From Streptomyces puniciscabiei (GTDB lineage: Bacteria; Actinomycetota; Actinomycetes; Streptomycetales; Streptomycetaceae), in contig NZ_VFNX01000001.1 of NCBI RefSeq assembly GCF_006715785.1, positions 4,320,001 to 4,384,000 on the forward strand: 64,000 nt of DNA, read 5' to 3'. Position numbers and translations under genes: made by a program. The notes under the pieces were generated by a model. It had not been told where the DNA came from and did not search any database. It saw only the letters and a list, made by a program, of their open reading frames with translations. The stretch's first letter is position 1, and every line of letters begins with the position of its first letter. Positions 36,888-45,706 of this stretch are shown here, piece after piece.

Positions 36888-38426
36888 TCAAGCGGTGCGA
36901 CGGCGCAGCACCTGGGCCAGCTCGCTCACTCCCAGCGGCGTGCGGTATCGCCACAGGAAAGTACCAAATACGAACATTCCGATAGTCAGGCTGTAGGCGA
37001 GTCCTGACGGTGTGTCACCCGACAGGGTGCGCACACCTGCCAGCACCACCGAAACGGCCGCGGCGACACCGAGGGCGCGTGTGTAACCGGCGGCCACGGT
37101 CGTGAAGCCGAGGCGCAGCCCGACCAGCAGGGCGGCCGAGAGGTTCTCGACGACGACGGCCGCACCCCAGGAGACGGCTGCGCCGAGGATCCCCCACCGG
37201 GGCACGGCGAGGAGGCCCACGGTGAGCTGCACGGCGAACGCCGCGGCGGTGCAGGCCAGGTGCCACGTGCTCTTGCCGGCCATGAGGAGCACGGTCTGGG
37301 CGTTGCCGACCGCCACATTGACGACGGCCGCGGCGCACAGGACGACGAGCGCAGGCGCTCCTTGCGTGAACTCCGGCCCGAACACGGCGAGGACGGTGCG
37401 CGGAAAGCCGGCGATCAGGACGAACAGCGGCCAGGAGAACAGGACGATCCAGCAGGTCGAGACGCGGTGCAGGTGCTGGGCCTCGGCGGTCTCACCGACG
37501 GCGAGGAGCCGGCTGAGCTGGGGCGCGACGGCCAGGCGGACGGCGAGCTGGAGGAGGGTGCCCGCGGTGACCACGCGGCCGATGGCCGTGTAGATGCCCG
37601 CCTCGGCGTCGGTGGCCAGCGCCGACAGGAGGATGACCCCGACCCAGACCGCGCTGATGTCGAAGACGGAGGACACCGCGCGAGGCGCGGCGAAGGCCCA
37701 GAACTCCCGCCAGGACACAGCGGGGTCGCCCACGGGTGCCGCCGTGGACCGGGGAGTCCGGCAGCGGCGCAGGCCCAGCCATGCGGCCAACAGCCCGGCC
37801 AGTGCCGGCAGCAGCCAGGCCGCCGCCAGGGACAGCAGGCCGGGCGCCCAGTACGCCACGGGCACTGCGATCAGCACCCGGAGCACGGGCTTGCCGATCT
37901 GTTCCACGGAGACGAACGGCACCACCGTGCCGTAGCCCTGCGTGGCGCCCAGCAGGACGAGGCTGACCGTGGCAGCCGGCAGGACCAGGCCGAAGAACCG
38001 GATCAGGGCGAGCGCGTCGGCGCGCGGCAGGTGCGGCAGGAGCGTCGTGGCCACACCGGGGTACAGCAGCACGGCGGCGGTCGCCGTGGCGGCGGCCACC
38101 GCCGGGAGGACCGCCATGCGCAGCAGGGAGCCCACCGAGCGGCCGCCGTTGAGGGCGAGATCCCCGGGGAGAAAGCGGACGAGCCCGGTGTCGGCGCCGA
38201 GCTTGCAGACGTTGCTGGCAATGGTGAACACGGCGACACCCGTGAAGATCGCCCCGGCCCCCTGGGCTCCGACCGCCCGAGTGATCAGGCCGACCAGCAG
38301 GAAGGCGAACACGGCGTTCGTCGCGGAGCCCATCGCGCCCCAGAACCCGCCCCGGGCGGCGGCGGCGACCGTGCTGCGGGCAGGAGCCCCGGTGGTGGCA
38401 GGAGGGGCCGCCCCGGGCGCCGTCAT
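36888..38426 (-). CDS. polysaccharide flippase (Wzx/MATE-like)
   Basis: A 512-residue membrane protein with about fourteen hydrophobic segments and the N-terminal pattern GGFWGAMGSATNAVFAFLLVGLI..., typical of oligosaccharide flippases. It would turn lipid-linked repeat units to the outer face of the membrane. Its ATG overlaps the stop codon of the Wzz-like gene (TCAT on the plus strand at 38423-38426). It belongs to a five-gene operon running from 41511 down to 34764. Confidence 0.9.
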   Translation of the reverse strand: MTAPGAAPPATTGAPARSTVAAAARGGFWGAMGSATNAVFAFLLVGLITRAVGAQGAGAIFTGVAVFTIASNVCKLGADTGLVRFLPGDLALNGGRSVGSLLRMAVLPAVAAATATAAVLLYPGVATTLLPHLPRADALALIRFFGLVLPAATVSLVLLGATQGYGTVVPFVSVEQIGKPVLRVLIAVPVAYWAPGLLSLAAAWLLPALAGLLAAWLGLRRCRTPRSTAAPVGDPAVSWREFWAFAAPRAVSSVFDISAVWVGVILLSALATDAEAGIYTAIGRVVTAGTLLQLAVRLAVAPQLSRLLAVGETAEAQHLHRVSTCWIVLFSWPLFVLIAGFPRTVLAVFGPEFTQGAPALVVLCAAAVVNVAVGNAQTVLLMAGKSTWHLACTAAAFAVQLTVGLLAVPRWGILGAAVSWGAAVVVENLSAALLVGLRLGFTTVAAGYTRALGVAAAVSVVLAGVRTLSGDTPSGLAYSLTIGMFVFGTFLWRYRTPLGVSELAQVLRRRTA

Positions 38427-39973
38427 CCCCTGGAGGCCGTCAGGGTGTCATGCTGTCCCGCGGGCTGCGCGCCCGGCAGGACGCCCTCGGGCCCGGGGCC
38501 GGGCTTCGTGCGGCGGAGCACGGCGGCACCGCGCCGCGCCCGTCCGGCGTCGACCACGGCGCCCAGCAGCCGCGCGCCAAAACAGCTGATCAGCTCGCCC
38601 ACCTGCCTGAGGTCCTCCCGCCGGGTGTCACATCCGGTGACCACCAGGACTCCGCCGGAGCGCTGGGCCGTCGCCGCCAGCGCACTCGGGTGCTCCAGCA
38701 GGGACCCGCCGGCGATGACCGTGATGGGCGAGCAGGTGTCGGACGCCGTCCGGTCCGTCGCCTCGGGCACGTCGGTGTGCGGGGGCCGGCCGTTGCCGCC
38801 ACCGGGTCGGAGAACGAACCGTCCCGCCCGGCCCGCGTCGACGAGGACAGCTCCCTCGGGCAGGGAGGTCTCCTGCCCGGTGCGCTCCTCCTCGGGCACC
38901 AGCGGCAGGCCGGCGGCCAGGCCCGGAGTGTCGGGGTCGGCCTCCACGAGCACGACCTCCCGTCCGCACTCCGCGAAGGCCGCGGCCAGGTTCGCGGCGA
39001 CCGCCCCGGCACTGTCGCCGGCCCGCGGTGCCACGACGAGGAGCCGGTCGCTGCCCGCCGAGAGCCCGGTGCGGACGGCCAGGGACCGATAGGCTCGGGT
39101 CCGGGCGCCATCCGTGCGGCCCACGGTCAGCACGGCGTCGCCCGCGCCGTCGTGTGGCAGGGTGGCCAGTACGGGAGCGCCCAGCGCGGCCTCGACCTCG
39201 CGGGCCGACCGTACCCGGCTGTCGAGGGCCGAGCACAGCCAGGCCAGCAGGACGCCCAGGACGGCACCGCCGGCCAGTCCGAGGACGGCCAGGACCCGCG
39301 CCCCCGGACCCGCGGGCCGGCTGGGTGCCACGGCCCTGCGGACGACGTCGCCGCCGTCGGTGTCGCGCGCGCTGATCTCGGCCGCGCGCCTGCGCAGGGT
39401 GTCGATCTCGCCGCCAGCGTTGTCCGTGTCCCTCCTCGGCTGCCGGGCCAGCGCGGTGATCTGCTGATTCACGCCGTCGACGGCCCGCCGCACCGCCGCG
39501 TCGTTACGGCTCCTGCGGTCGGCGAGATAGGCCTCCGCGAAGGCGTTGGCGCCACGTGCGGCCTGCCCCGGGCTGCCAGCGGTGAACTCGAAGTGCAGCA
39601 CCTGGGACTTCCCCGGGTTGGTGACCCGGAGATGATCCTGCAGGGCCGCGACGCGGCTCTCCGGCTGTGCCAGGGTGTGCGCGGCCCGGACGGCGACGGC
39701 CGCGCTGGTGGCGATCTGCTGTTCGGTGACCATGCTGATCTGGTTGTCGACGGGCAGGCTGACCGTGTCGAACGGGTCGGCGCCGGCGCGGACCAGAACG
39801 TCACTGGTGGCACTGTAGGTGCCGGCGCAGTACCAGGCCGCGGCCAGCCCGCCGAGCAGGCCCAGGGCGACTCCCAGCGCCATCGCGACGCGGTGGCGCA
39901 TCAGCAGGCGCAGTTGATCGCGGAGCTGTTCCGGTTGGTCGAAACGGTCGTCGAAGGGGATGGGGCCGGTCAC
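38423..39973 (-). CDS. Wzz-like chain-length protein with degenerate BY-kinase domain
   Basis: A 516-residue protein. Residues ~29-49 and ~216-237 are membrane helices enclosing an extracytoplasmic Wzz domain. The cytoplasmic part resembles BY-kinases, with LLVVAPRAGDSAGAVAANLA (about 297) and VVLVEADPDTPG, but the Walker A lysine is missing (GDSAGAV in place of GEGKST), the Walker B region is altered, and there is no Tyr-rich tail. It probably regulates chain length without kinase activity. GTG start at 39973 with AGGAGG upstream, overlapping the polymerase stop. Confidence 0.88.
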   Translation of the reverse strand: MTGPIPFDDRFDQPEQLRDQLRLLMRHRVAMALGVALGLLGGLAAAWYCAGTYSATSDVLVRAGADPFDTVSLPVDNQISMVTEQQIATSAAVAVRAAHTLAQPESRVAALQDHLRVTNPGKSQVLHFEFTAGSPGQAARGANAFAEAYLADRRSRNDAAVRRAVDGVNQQITALARQPRRDTDNAGGEIDTLRRRAAEISARDTDGGDVVRRAVAPSRPAGPGARVLAVLGLAGGAVLGVLLAWLCSALDSRVRSAREVEAALGAPVLATLPHDGAGDAVLTVGRTDGARTRAYRSLAVRTGLSAGSDRLLVVAPRAGDSAGAVAANLAAAFAECGREVVLVEADPDTPGLAAGLPLVPEEERTGQETSLPEGAVLVDAGRAGRFVLRPGGGNGRPPHTDVPEATDRTASDTCSPITVIAGGSLLEHPSALAATAQRSGGVLVVTGCDTRREDLRQVGELISCFGARLLGAVVDAGRARRGAAVLRRTKPGPGPEGVLPGAQPAGQHDTLTASRG

Positions 39974-41511
39974 AGGTGTCCTCCTGTGTGAGGAAGTGAT
40001 GCGTGCGGGGTGAAGGGGGACAGCGGCGCCGGTACGGCGGAGTCGGCTGCCCGGCGGGCCGGCGCGGAGATGAGCAGCGGCACGGTCAGCAGCAGCAGCA
40101 TCGGGCCGGTGATGCCGAGCAGGCTGCCGCGTAGGAACATCAACTGGTAGAAGGCGAAGGCGGGTACCACCAGGACCGCCAGGCTGCCGGGCCGGTCCTG
40201 CAGGCGGTCGCGGACCTCGTCCATCCGGCGTCCCGCCATGCCCAGCAGGCAGAACACGAGGGCCACGGCGGGCGGGCCGGCCCACAGATAGGCCTCGATC
40301 CACAGGGGCGCCGACAGGTTGAGGAAGTCGTAACCGGCGTACTGCGCCAGCGCGATGCCGGTGTCGTCGGGTTTGTCGGGCCATACCGAGCGCGGCACCA
40401 GGAAGAAGACCGGGCCGAGCGCCTGCCGGGGGGAGAACCCGTTCTCCCGTGCGTAGTCCAGACCGGTCTGCACCTGCTGGAAGGCGTCGTAGTCGCCCTT
40501 GGTGGTGAACTGCTCGGACAGTGAGACGACGGAGACCGCGTGCCGGTCGTCGTAGCGGAAGTAGTCGCTGTAGGGGAAGGCGACGAGCACCGTGCCGAGG
40601 ACCGCGACGGCGAGTGCGCGGGAGGCCCGGGGCCGGCACAGCCGGGGCACGTTGAACAGCAGCGTCAGCAGCACCGTGCCGGCCCAGAACCTCGGCTTGC
40701 TGATGGGGTTGTTGACGATGAGGTTCACCCCGACCAGCAGCGGCAGCAGCAGCCACCGCAGGCCGCGCAGCATGCGGTCGCCGTTCGGCAGGCGCAGCAG
40801 GCTCAGCAGGGCCCAGAAGGCCGGCACGGACAGGGACCAGCTGCGCAGCGGCTGCAGGAAGGCGTCCGGCCCCGCGTCCAGGGCACCGGTTTCCCTGACG
40901 GCCTCACGGCTGGTGAAGTAGGCGCCGACGCCGCCCGATTGGCCGGGGATCAGCAACGCTGCGAGCGCCAGGGCCAAGCCGCACAACAGGAGGACCCGCC
41001 AGGGGGAGACGCGGCGCGCGAGCAGCCGTTCCAGCCTGCCGGGCCGGGCGGCGCGCAGACGCGCGCGCCCTGCGGCGTGAGCGGTTCCGGCACTGTAGGC
41101 GAGCAGCCCCAGCTCGACCAGCGCCACGGCCCACAGGGAGGTCTCCTCGCCGGCCCGGTACGGCCAGGGGTAGGTGTCCGAGCTGAGCATCGGCAGGGGT
41201 GCCAGCCCCAGCCAGATGTAGGAGAACATCCAGAATCCGAGGCCGACGAGCCGGATCCTGGGCGCGGTGAGCACCCGGGTGAGGGCGCCACCGGTGTGCG
41301 CCACGACGACGCCCTGCAGCACGAGCGCCAGCGGCAACGGCCCGTGGTGCGGCCGAAGGACCAGCACCGGCAGCAGGACGATCAGTACGACGGCCAGGAC
41401 ACAGGCCGCGGGCACACTGCGGACGCGAGTGCCCTGCTCCAGGACGGGCGTGGTCGGCGGGTGCTGCTGCGGAAACCTCACTGGCAGAGATATAGCGCCG
41501 TTATGCCGCAA
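39970..41511 (-). CDS. O-antigen polymerase-like protein (Wzy)
   Basis: A 513-residue polytopic membrane protein with ten or more hydrophobic segments and one large loop in the C-terminal half (containing YDAFQQVQTGLDYARENG and LGPVFFLVPRSVWPDKP), the layout of Wzy polymerases. Wzy proteins are poorly conserved, so the call rests on topology and on the neighbours Wzz and Wzx. It heads the operon, divergent from the GDP-mannose epimerase gene with a 183-bp AT-richer control region. Confidence 0.82.
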   Translation of the reverse strand: MRHNGAISLPVRFPQQHPPTTPVLEQGTRVRSVPAACVLAVVLIVLLPVLVLRPHHGPLPLALVLQGVVVAHTGGALTRVLTAPRIRLVGLGFWMFSYIWLGLAPLPMLSSDTYPWPYRAGEETSLWAVALVELGLLAYSAGTAHAAGRARLRAARPGRLERLLARRVSPWRVLLLCGLALALAALLIPGQSGGVGAYFTSREAVRETGALDAGPDAFLQPLRSWSLSVPAFWALLSLLRLPNGDRMLRGLRWLLLPLLVGVNLIVNNPISKPRFWAGTVLLTLLFNVPRLCRPRASRALAVAVLGTVLVAFPYSDYFRYDDRHAVSVVSLSEQFTTKGDYDAFQQVQTGLDYARENGFSPRQALGPVFFLVPRSVWPDKPDDTGIALAQYAGYDFLNLSAPLWIEAYLWAGPPAVALVFCLLGMAGRRMDEVRDRLQDRPGSLAVLVVPAFAFYQLMFLRGSLLGITGPMLLLLTVPLLISAPARRAADSAVPAPLSPFTPHASLPHTGGHL

Positions 41512-41694
41512 GTCATCACAGGCGCGTATAAATCAGGCGCGATCCGCCCCTGTTGGCGGCAGGTGGGATATGGAGTCGAGCGCGCGCCAATGCGAGCAAA
41601 AAGGACATAACGGAATATTCTGTCCGCGCGCAAGCCGGTGACGACGACACGACCGGCCGCGTCCCAGATCCCCCCTTCACCCAAGGAGTTGTCC

Positions 41695-42675
41695 ATGCAC
41701 AAGCAGGTAGACGCCGTCGTAGCCGGTGGTGGGGGATTCATCGGCGGGCACCTCGTGGGCGCCCTGCTGGCCCAGGGGCTGACGGTCCGCTCCGTCGACA
41801 TCAAGCCCCGGCACAAGTGGTACCAGGTCCACGAGGACGCCGAGAACGTGATCGCGGACCTGTCGCTCCTGGACAGCGCACGCGAGGGCGTCCAGGGGGC
41901 CCGGCAGGTGTACATGCTGGCCGCGGACATGGGCGGCATGGGCTTCATCGAGAACAACAAGACCGCGTGCATGATGTCGGTGCTCACCAGCACCCACATG
42001 CTGCAGGCCGCCCACGAGGCCGGTGCCGAGCGCTACTTCTACTCCTCCTCCGCGTGCGTCTACGCCGCTGGCAAGCAGACGGACCCGGACGTCACCGCGC
42101 TGAAGGAGGAGGACGCGTACCCGGCGCAGCCGGAGGACGGCTACGGCTGGGAGAAGCTCTTCTCGGAGCGCATGTGCCGGCACTACGCGGAGGACTACGG
42201 GTTCACCACCCGCGTCGCCCGCTACCACAACGTCTACGGCCCGCACGGCACGTGGGCCGGCGGCCGTGAGAAGGCCCCGGCGGCGGTGTGCCGCAAGGTG
42301 GCCGAGGCCGTGCTCTCGGGTGACCACCGGATCGAGATCTGGGGCGACGGGCAGCAGACCCGTTCGTTCATGTACATCGACGACTGCCTGCACGGCACGC
42401 AGATGATCATGCACGGGAACAGTGGGGCACCGGTCAACCTCGGCTCCTCGGAGCTGGTGACCATCAATCAGCTCGTCGACATCGTCGAGGAGATCGCGGG
42501 CATCCGCTGCGAGCGCGACTACAGGTGCGACGCTCCCCAGGGCGTCCGCGGCCGCAACTCCGACAACACCATGATCCGTGAGATCTACGGCTGGGAACCC
42601 TCGATCCCCCTGGTCAGCGGCCTGGAGCGGACCTACGCCTGGGTCTACGACCAGGTGAAGCGCTCGCAGGGCTGA
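41695..42675 (+). CDS. GDP-mannose 3,5-epimerase-like enzyme
   Basis: A 326-residue short-chain dehydrogenase/reductase. NAD motif GGGGFIGGHL (11-20), AADMGGMGFI (76-85), Cys121 in SSSACVY, Tyr150-x3-Lys154, and GGREKAPAAVCRK with Lys193 match plant GDP-mannose 3,5-epimerase, including its active-site cysteine and lysine. It would convert GDP-mannose to GDP-L-galactose, and some GDP-L-gulose. The ATG at 41695 follows AAGGAG. It begins a plus-strand operon with a glycosyltransferase gene, which likely uses the product. Confidence 0.9.
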   Translation: MHKQVDAVVAGGGGFIGGHLVGALLAQGLTVRSVDIKPRHKWYQVHEDAENVIADLSLLDSAREGVQGARQVYMLAADMGGMGFIENNKTACMMSVLTSTHMLQAAHEAGAERYFYSSSACVYAAGKQTDPDVTALKEEDAYPAQPEDGYGWEKLFSERMCRHYAEDYGFTTRVARYHNVYGPHGTWAGGREKAPAAVCRKVAEAVLSGDHRIEIWGDGQQTRSFMYIDDCLHGTQMIMHGNSGAPVNLGSSELVTINQLVDIVEEIAGIRCERDYRCDAPQGVRGRNSDNTMIREIYGWEPSIPLVSGLERTYAWVYDQVKRSQG

Positions 42676-42702
42676 GCCCCGGTGCGAGGGCGCGACAAGC
42701 CG

Positions 42703-43902
42703 ATGAGGATCTTCGTTCACGACTACAGCGGTCATCCCTTCCAAGCCCAGCTCAGCCGGGAGCTGGCACACCGCGGGCACGCGGTGGTCCACTCGACCTG
42801 CGCGGCCTATCTCAGCGGCAAGGGTGACCTCGCGGCCGACGTCGCCGGCCTGCGCTTCGCCACCATCGGAGAGCGCACGGTGCTGAGAAAGCAGGCCTAT
42901 GTGCACCGGCTCTTCCAGGAGACCCGGCTGGGCATCGAACTGGCCCGGCAGGTCGGACGTGAGCGGCCCGACGTGGCGCTGCTGTCCAACCTGCCCATCC
43001 CGGTCCTCACCGTGACCGCGGCGGTCCTGAAACGGTTGCGCATCCCCTGGGTGCTGTGGCACCAGGACATCACCGCGGTCGCCCTCGAGAGCTTCGCCGC
43101 CGCCGACGTCGCGGGCGCGATGGGCGTCGCGGCGAAGGTGTTCGGGGCCGGCGAGAAGTGGGCGGCCCGCCAGGCCGCGGCCATCGTGGTGATCGCCGAC
43201 TCCTTCGTCGAGGTCCACCGCCGGTGGGGCACCGCCGACAAGGTCACCGTGATCCCCAACTGGGCGCCGCTGGACGAGATCGTCCCCGTGACCAGGGACA
43301 ACTCATGGTCGCAGGAGCAGCGGCTGAGTGGCGTGAAAACCCTGCTCTACGCCGGCACGCTCGGCTTGAAGCACAATCCCGTCCTGTTGGTGCAGCTGGT
43401 GGAGCGCCTGCGCCGGCGGGGCGAGCGGGTGCGTCTCGTCGTCGTCAACGAGGGCCCGGCCGTGCCCGTCCTCGAGGAGGCCGCCGCCGCCCGCGGGGTC
43501 GAGCTGACGCTGCTGCCCTTCCAGCCCTACCGGCGGCTGCCGGAGGTACTGGGCACGGGCGACGTGCTCGTCGTCCTGCTCGAAGGGGACGCCGGGATGT
43601 TCTCGGTCCCGTCGAAGACCCTGTCCTACCTGTGCGCCGGGCGTCCGGTGCTCGGTCTGATGCCCGCCGACAACCTGGCCGCCCGACTGCTGCACCAGGC
43701 CGGCTCGGCGGTCTTCCCGCCGCAGGAGTCCTCGCTGGACGACGCCGCCGACTGGGTCCGGGACGTCCTGTCCGACTCGGAACTCGCCGCGTCCCTGGGC
43801 AAGCAGAGCCGTGTCCTGGCCGAGGGCGAGTTCGCTCTGGAGGGTTCTGCCTCTCGTTTCGAGGACATCCTCAGGGCGGTGTCCGGCGCTGCGGCGCGCT
43901 GA
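42703..43902 (+). CDS. GT4-family glycosyltransferase (WbuB-like)
   Basis: A 399-residue GT-B enzyme. The N-terminus MRIFVHDYSGHPFQ is followed by PWVLWHQDITAVAL, VTVIPNWAPLDEI, LLYAGTLGLKHNP and the C-terminal SVPSKTLSYLCAGRPVLG, characteristic of WbuB-type transferases. It lies 27 bp after the epimerase gene and may transfer an L-galactose or related unit. I prefer the ATG at 42703 by homology, though the ribosome-binding site is weak; a GTG at 42682 is possible. Confidence 0.88.
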   Translation: MRIFVHDYSGHPFQAQLSRELAHRGHAVVHSTCAAYLSGKGDLAADVAGLRFATIGERTVLRKQAYVHRLFQETRLGIELARQVGRERPDVALLSNLPIPVLTVTAAVLKRLRIPWVLWHQDITAVALESFAAADVAGAMGVAAKVFGAGEKWAARQAAAIVVIADSFVEVHRRWGTADKVTVIPNWAPLDEIVPVTRDNSWSQEQRLSGVKTLLYAGTLGLKHNPVLLVQLVERLRRRGERVRLVVVNEGPAVPVLEEAAAARGVELTLLPFQPYRRLPEVLGTGDVLVVLLEGDAGMFSVPSKTLSYLCAGRPVLGLMPADNLAARLLHQAGSAVFPPQESSLDDAADWVRDVLSDSELAASLGKQSRVLAEGEFALEGSASRFEDILRAVSGAAAR

Positions 43903-43920
43903 GGCGGCGCGGTCGTCCGG

Positions 43921-43959
43921 GCCGGCGGACGGACTCCCCAAGGGTCTCCGTCCGCCGGC
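43921..43959. terminator. bidirectional terminator between convergent GT genes
   Basis: A perfect 13-bp stem GCCGGCGGACGGA (43921-43933) and its complement (43947-43959) around a 13-base loop. It separates the convergent genes ending at 43902 and 43970. Confidence 0.85.
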
Positions 43960-43969
43960 GCCGTCTCCG

Positions 43970-45127
43970 CTACCGCGAGGGCATCGCCCGCCGGGACGCG
44001 TCCCTCCCACGGGACCGGTCCCGGTAGATGGTCTCCAGGCGGTCCACCACCGCGCGGATGGAGAAGACCTCCTCGACCGCCCGGTGGCCGGCGTCGACCA
44101 GCCGCCGGCGCAGCCCCTCGTCGGTGAGCAGCCGGCCCACCGCCTCGGCCAAGGCCTCCGGGCTGCCATCGGTCACCAGCGCGGCCTGCCTGCCCGCCAG
44201 TTCCTTCGCGATGCCGCAGCTGCTCGTGCACACGACGGGCGTTCCTTCTGCCAGCGCTTCCAGGACCGTCATGGGGAACGGCTCGTTCACACTGGGCAGG
44301 ACGTAGACGCCGGCCCTGCGGTAGGCGGCCAGCGCCGCGGAGTGCGCCAGCGGGCCGCCGTAGCGCACGACATCGGTCAGCCCACGGTCGGCGACGAGCT
44401 GCTTCACCTGGCCCAGCGATCCCTCGTCGGCGCCGTAGAGGGTGAACCGCGCCTCCGGGATCTCCTTGTGCACCAGGGCGGCCATCTCCACGAACGCCTC
44501 GGGGCGTTTACGCGGGTGCAGCCGGGCCAGGAAGATCACCTCGCGGGCGTCGCGCTCCCGCTCGTGCCGCGCCTCGGAGGACCGGCGCATCCCGTTGGCC
44601 AGCGTCACCAGCGGCGGTTGCGCCGTGCCCAGGACAGCGGTCAGGGCCCGCCGTTCCCGCTCGGTGAGCACGAGGCAGCAGCGCGCCCTGCGGAGCGAGG
44701 GGACGTAGACACTGTCGAAGACGCGCGCGACTTTACCTGTCCGGGGCTCGACCATGCCGTGTGTCTGGACGACGAAGTCGGCACGGCGCAGCCGGGCGAC
44801 GGCGAGCGCGGCCAGGGACACGAGGTCCCTGCCGACATGGAGGTGCACCGCGTCGGCGCGCCCCATGGCCCGCCACAGGTCCCACAGCAGCAGGGGATGC
44901 ATGAGGCCGAGGCACCCCTGCCCCGGGACCACGGTCCGCGCACGGCGGGAGACGAAGGGGACGGCGCCGATGCGCGGCGGAGCCGGCACGCCGCCCCGCC
45001 ACAGCGACACCAGTCGCACGTCGTGGCCGCGTTCGGCCATCTCCTGCAACTGGGCGATCGCCACGCTCGGCGGGCCACCGAAGGTCCCGTCGTCGCTGAC
45101 GAGCGTGACCACCTGGACCACTCTCAT
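43970..45127 (-). CDS. GT4-family glycosyltransferase
   Basis: A 385-residue GT-B transferase. The N-terminus VVQVVTLVSDDGTFGGPPSVA holds the glycine loop; VIFLARLHPRKRPEAFVEMA and the EX7E-like region PSVNEPFPMTVLEALAEGTPVV carry the donor-site signature. The ATG at 45127 overlaps the stop of the acetyltransferase gene. It is the last gene of the operon that begins with the polyprenyl glycosylphosphotransferase, so it probably adds an early sugar to the lipid-linked unit. Confidence 0.92.
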   Translation of the reverse strand: MRVVQVVTLVSDDGTFGGPPSVAIAQLQEMAERGHDVRLVSLWRGGVPAPPRIGAVPFVSRRARTVVPGQGCLGLMHPLLLWDLWRAMGRADAVHLHVGRDLVSLAALAVARLRRADFVVQTHGMVEPRTGKVARVFDSVYVPSLRRARCCLVLTERERRALTAVLGTAQPPLVTLANGMRRSSEARHERERDAREVIFLARLHPRKRPEAFVEMAALVHKEIPEARFTLYGADEGSLGQVKQLVADRGLTDVVRYGGPLAHSAALAAYRRAGVYVLPSVNEPFPMTVLEALAEGTPVVCTSSCGIAKELAGRQAALVTDGSPEALAEAVGRLLTDEGLRRRLVDAGHRAVEEVFSIRAVVDRLETIYRDRSRGRDASRRAMPSR

Positions 45128-45693
45128 GCGCTGACCTCTTTCCTGTGTGCGGACGCGGTCGTCCCTGGCGCGCCGCCGCCCGCCGGCAGAACGGTGCCCG
45201 GCGCCAGATCCCGGTGTGCCACGGCGCCGGCGCCCACCACGGCGCCTTCGCCGACGATGACACCGCGCAGGACGACCGCCCGGGCGGCGACCCAGCTGCC
45301 CGGCCGCAACCGGATGGGGCCGTTGTCGTACTCGAAGGTGGGGGAGCGGCGCAGATGGCTGCCCGTGCACAGCAGTGCGCCCTGCGAGATGCAGCAGTCG
45401 TTGCCGATCGCGACGGGTTCGAGATTGAGGATCCAGGCGGACTCGCCGATCCACACGTCGTCGCCGATCTCCAGCTTCCACGGCCAGTGCACCCGCACGC
45501 CGTGCCGGATCAGCACGCGCCGGCCGATCCGGGCGCCGAAGACCCGCAGCAGCGGGGGCCGCCAGCGGTCCGGGCACCACCACTTGACGAAGACGAGGTG
45601 CAGGACGGCGAACCAGGCGGCCTGAACCAGCAGGGGCTGCCCCTTGTCGTATCCGGCACCGGTGAAGCCACGCAGGGACCATGGTGCTGCCAT
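45124..45693 (-). CDS. WcaF-like hexapeptide-repeat acetyltransferase
   Basis: A 189-residue left-handed beta-helix acyltransferase. Hexapeptide repeats are seen in RIGRRVLIRHGVRV, LEIGDDVWIGESAWI, IGNDCCISQGALLCTGSH and SWVAARAVVLRGVIVGEGAVV. The layout resembles colanic-acid WcaF. It would O-acetylate a sugar of the polymer. It lies 13 bp after the glycosylphosphotransferase gene and overlaps the next glycosyltransferase gene by four bases. Confidence 0.9.
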   Translation of the reverse strand: MAAPWSLRGFTGAGYDKGQPLLVQAAWFAVLHLVFVKWWCPDRWRPPLLRVFGARIGRRVLIRHGVRVHWPWKLEIGDDVWIGESAWILNLEPVAIGNDCCISQGALLCTGSHLRRSPTFEYDNGPIRLRPGSWVAARAVVLRGVIVGEGAVVGAGAVAHRDLAPGTVLPAGGGAPGTTASAHRKEVSA

Positions 45694-45706
45694 GACGCTG
45701 TACCTT

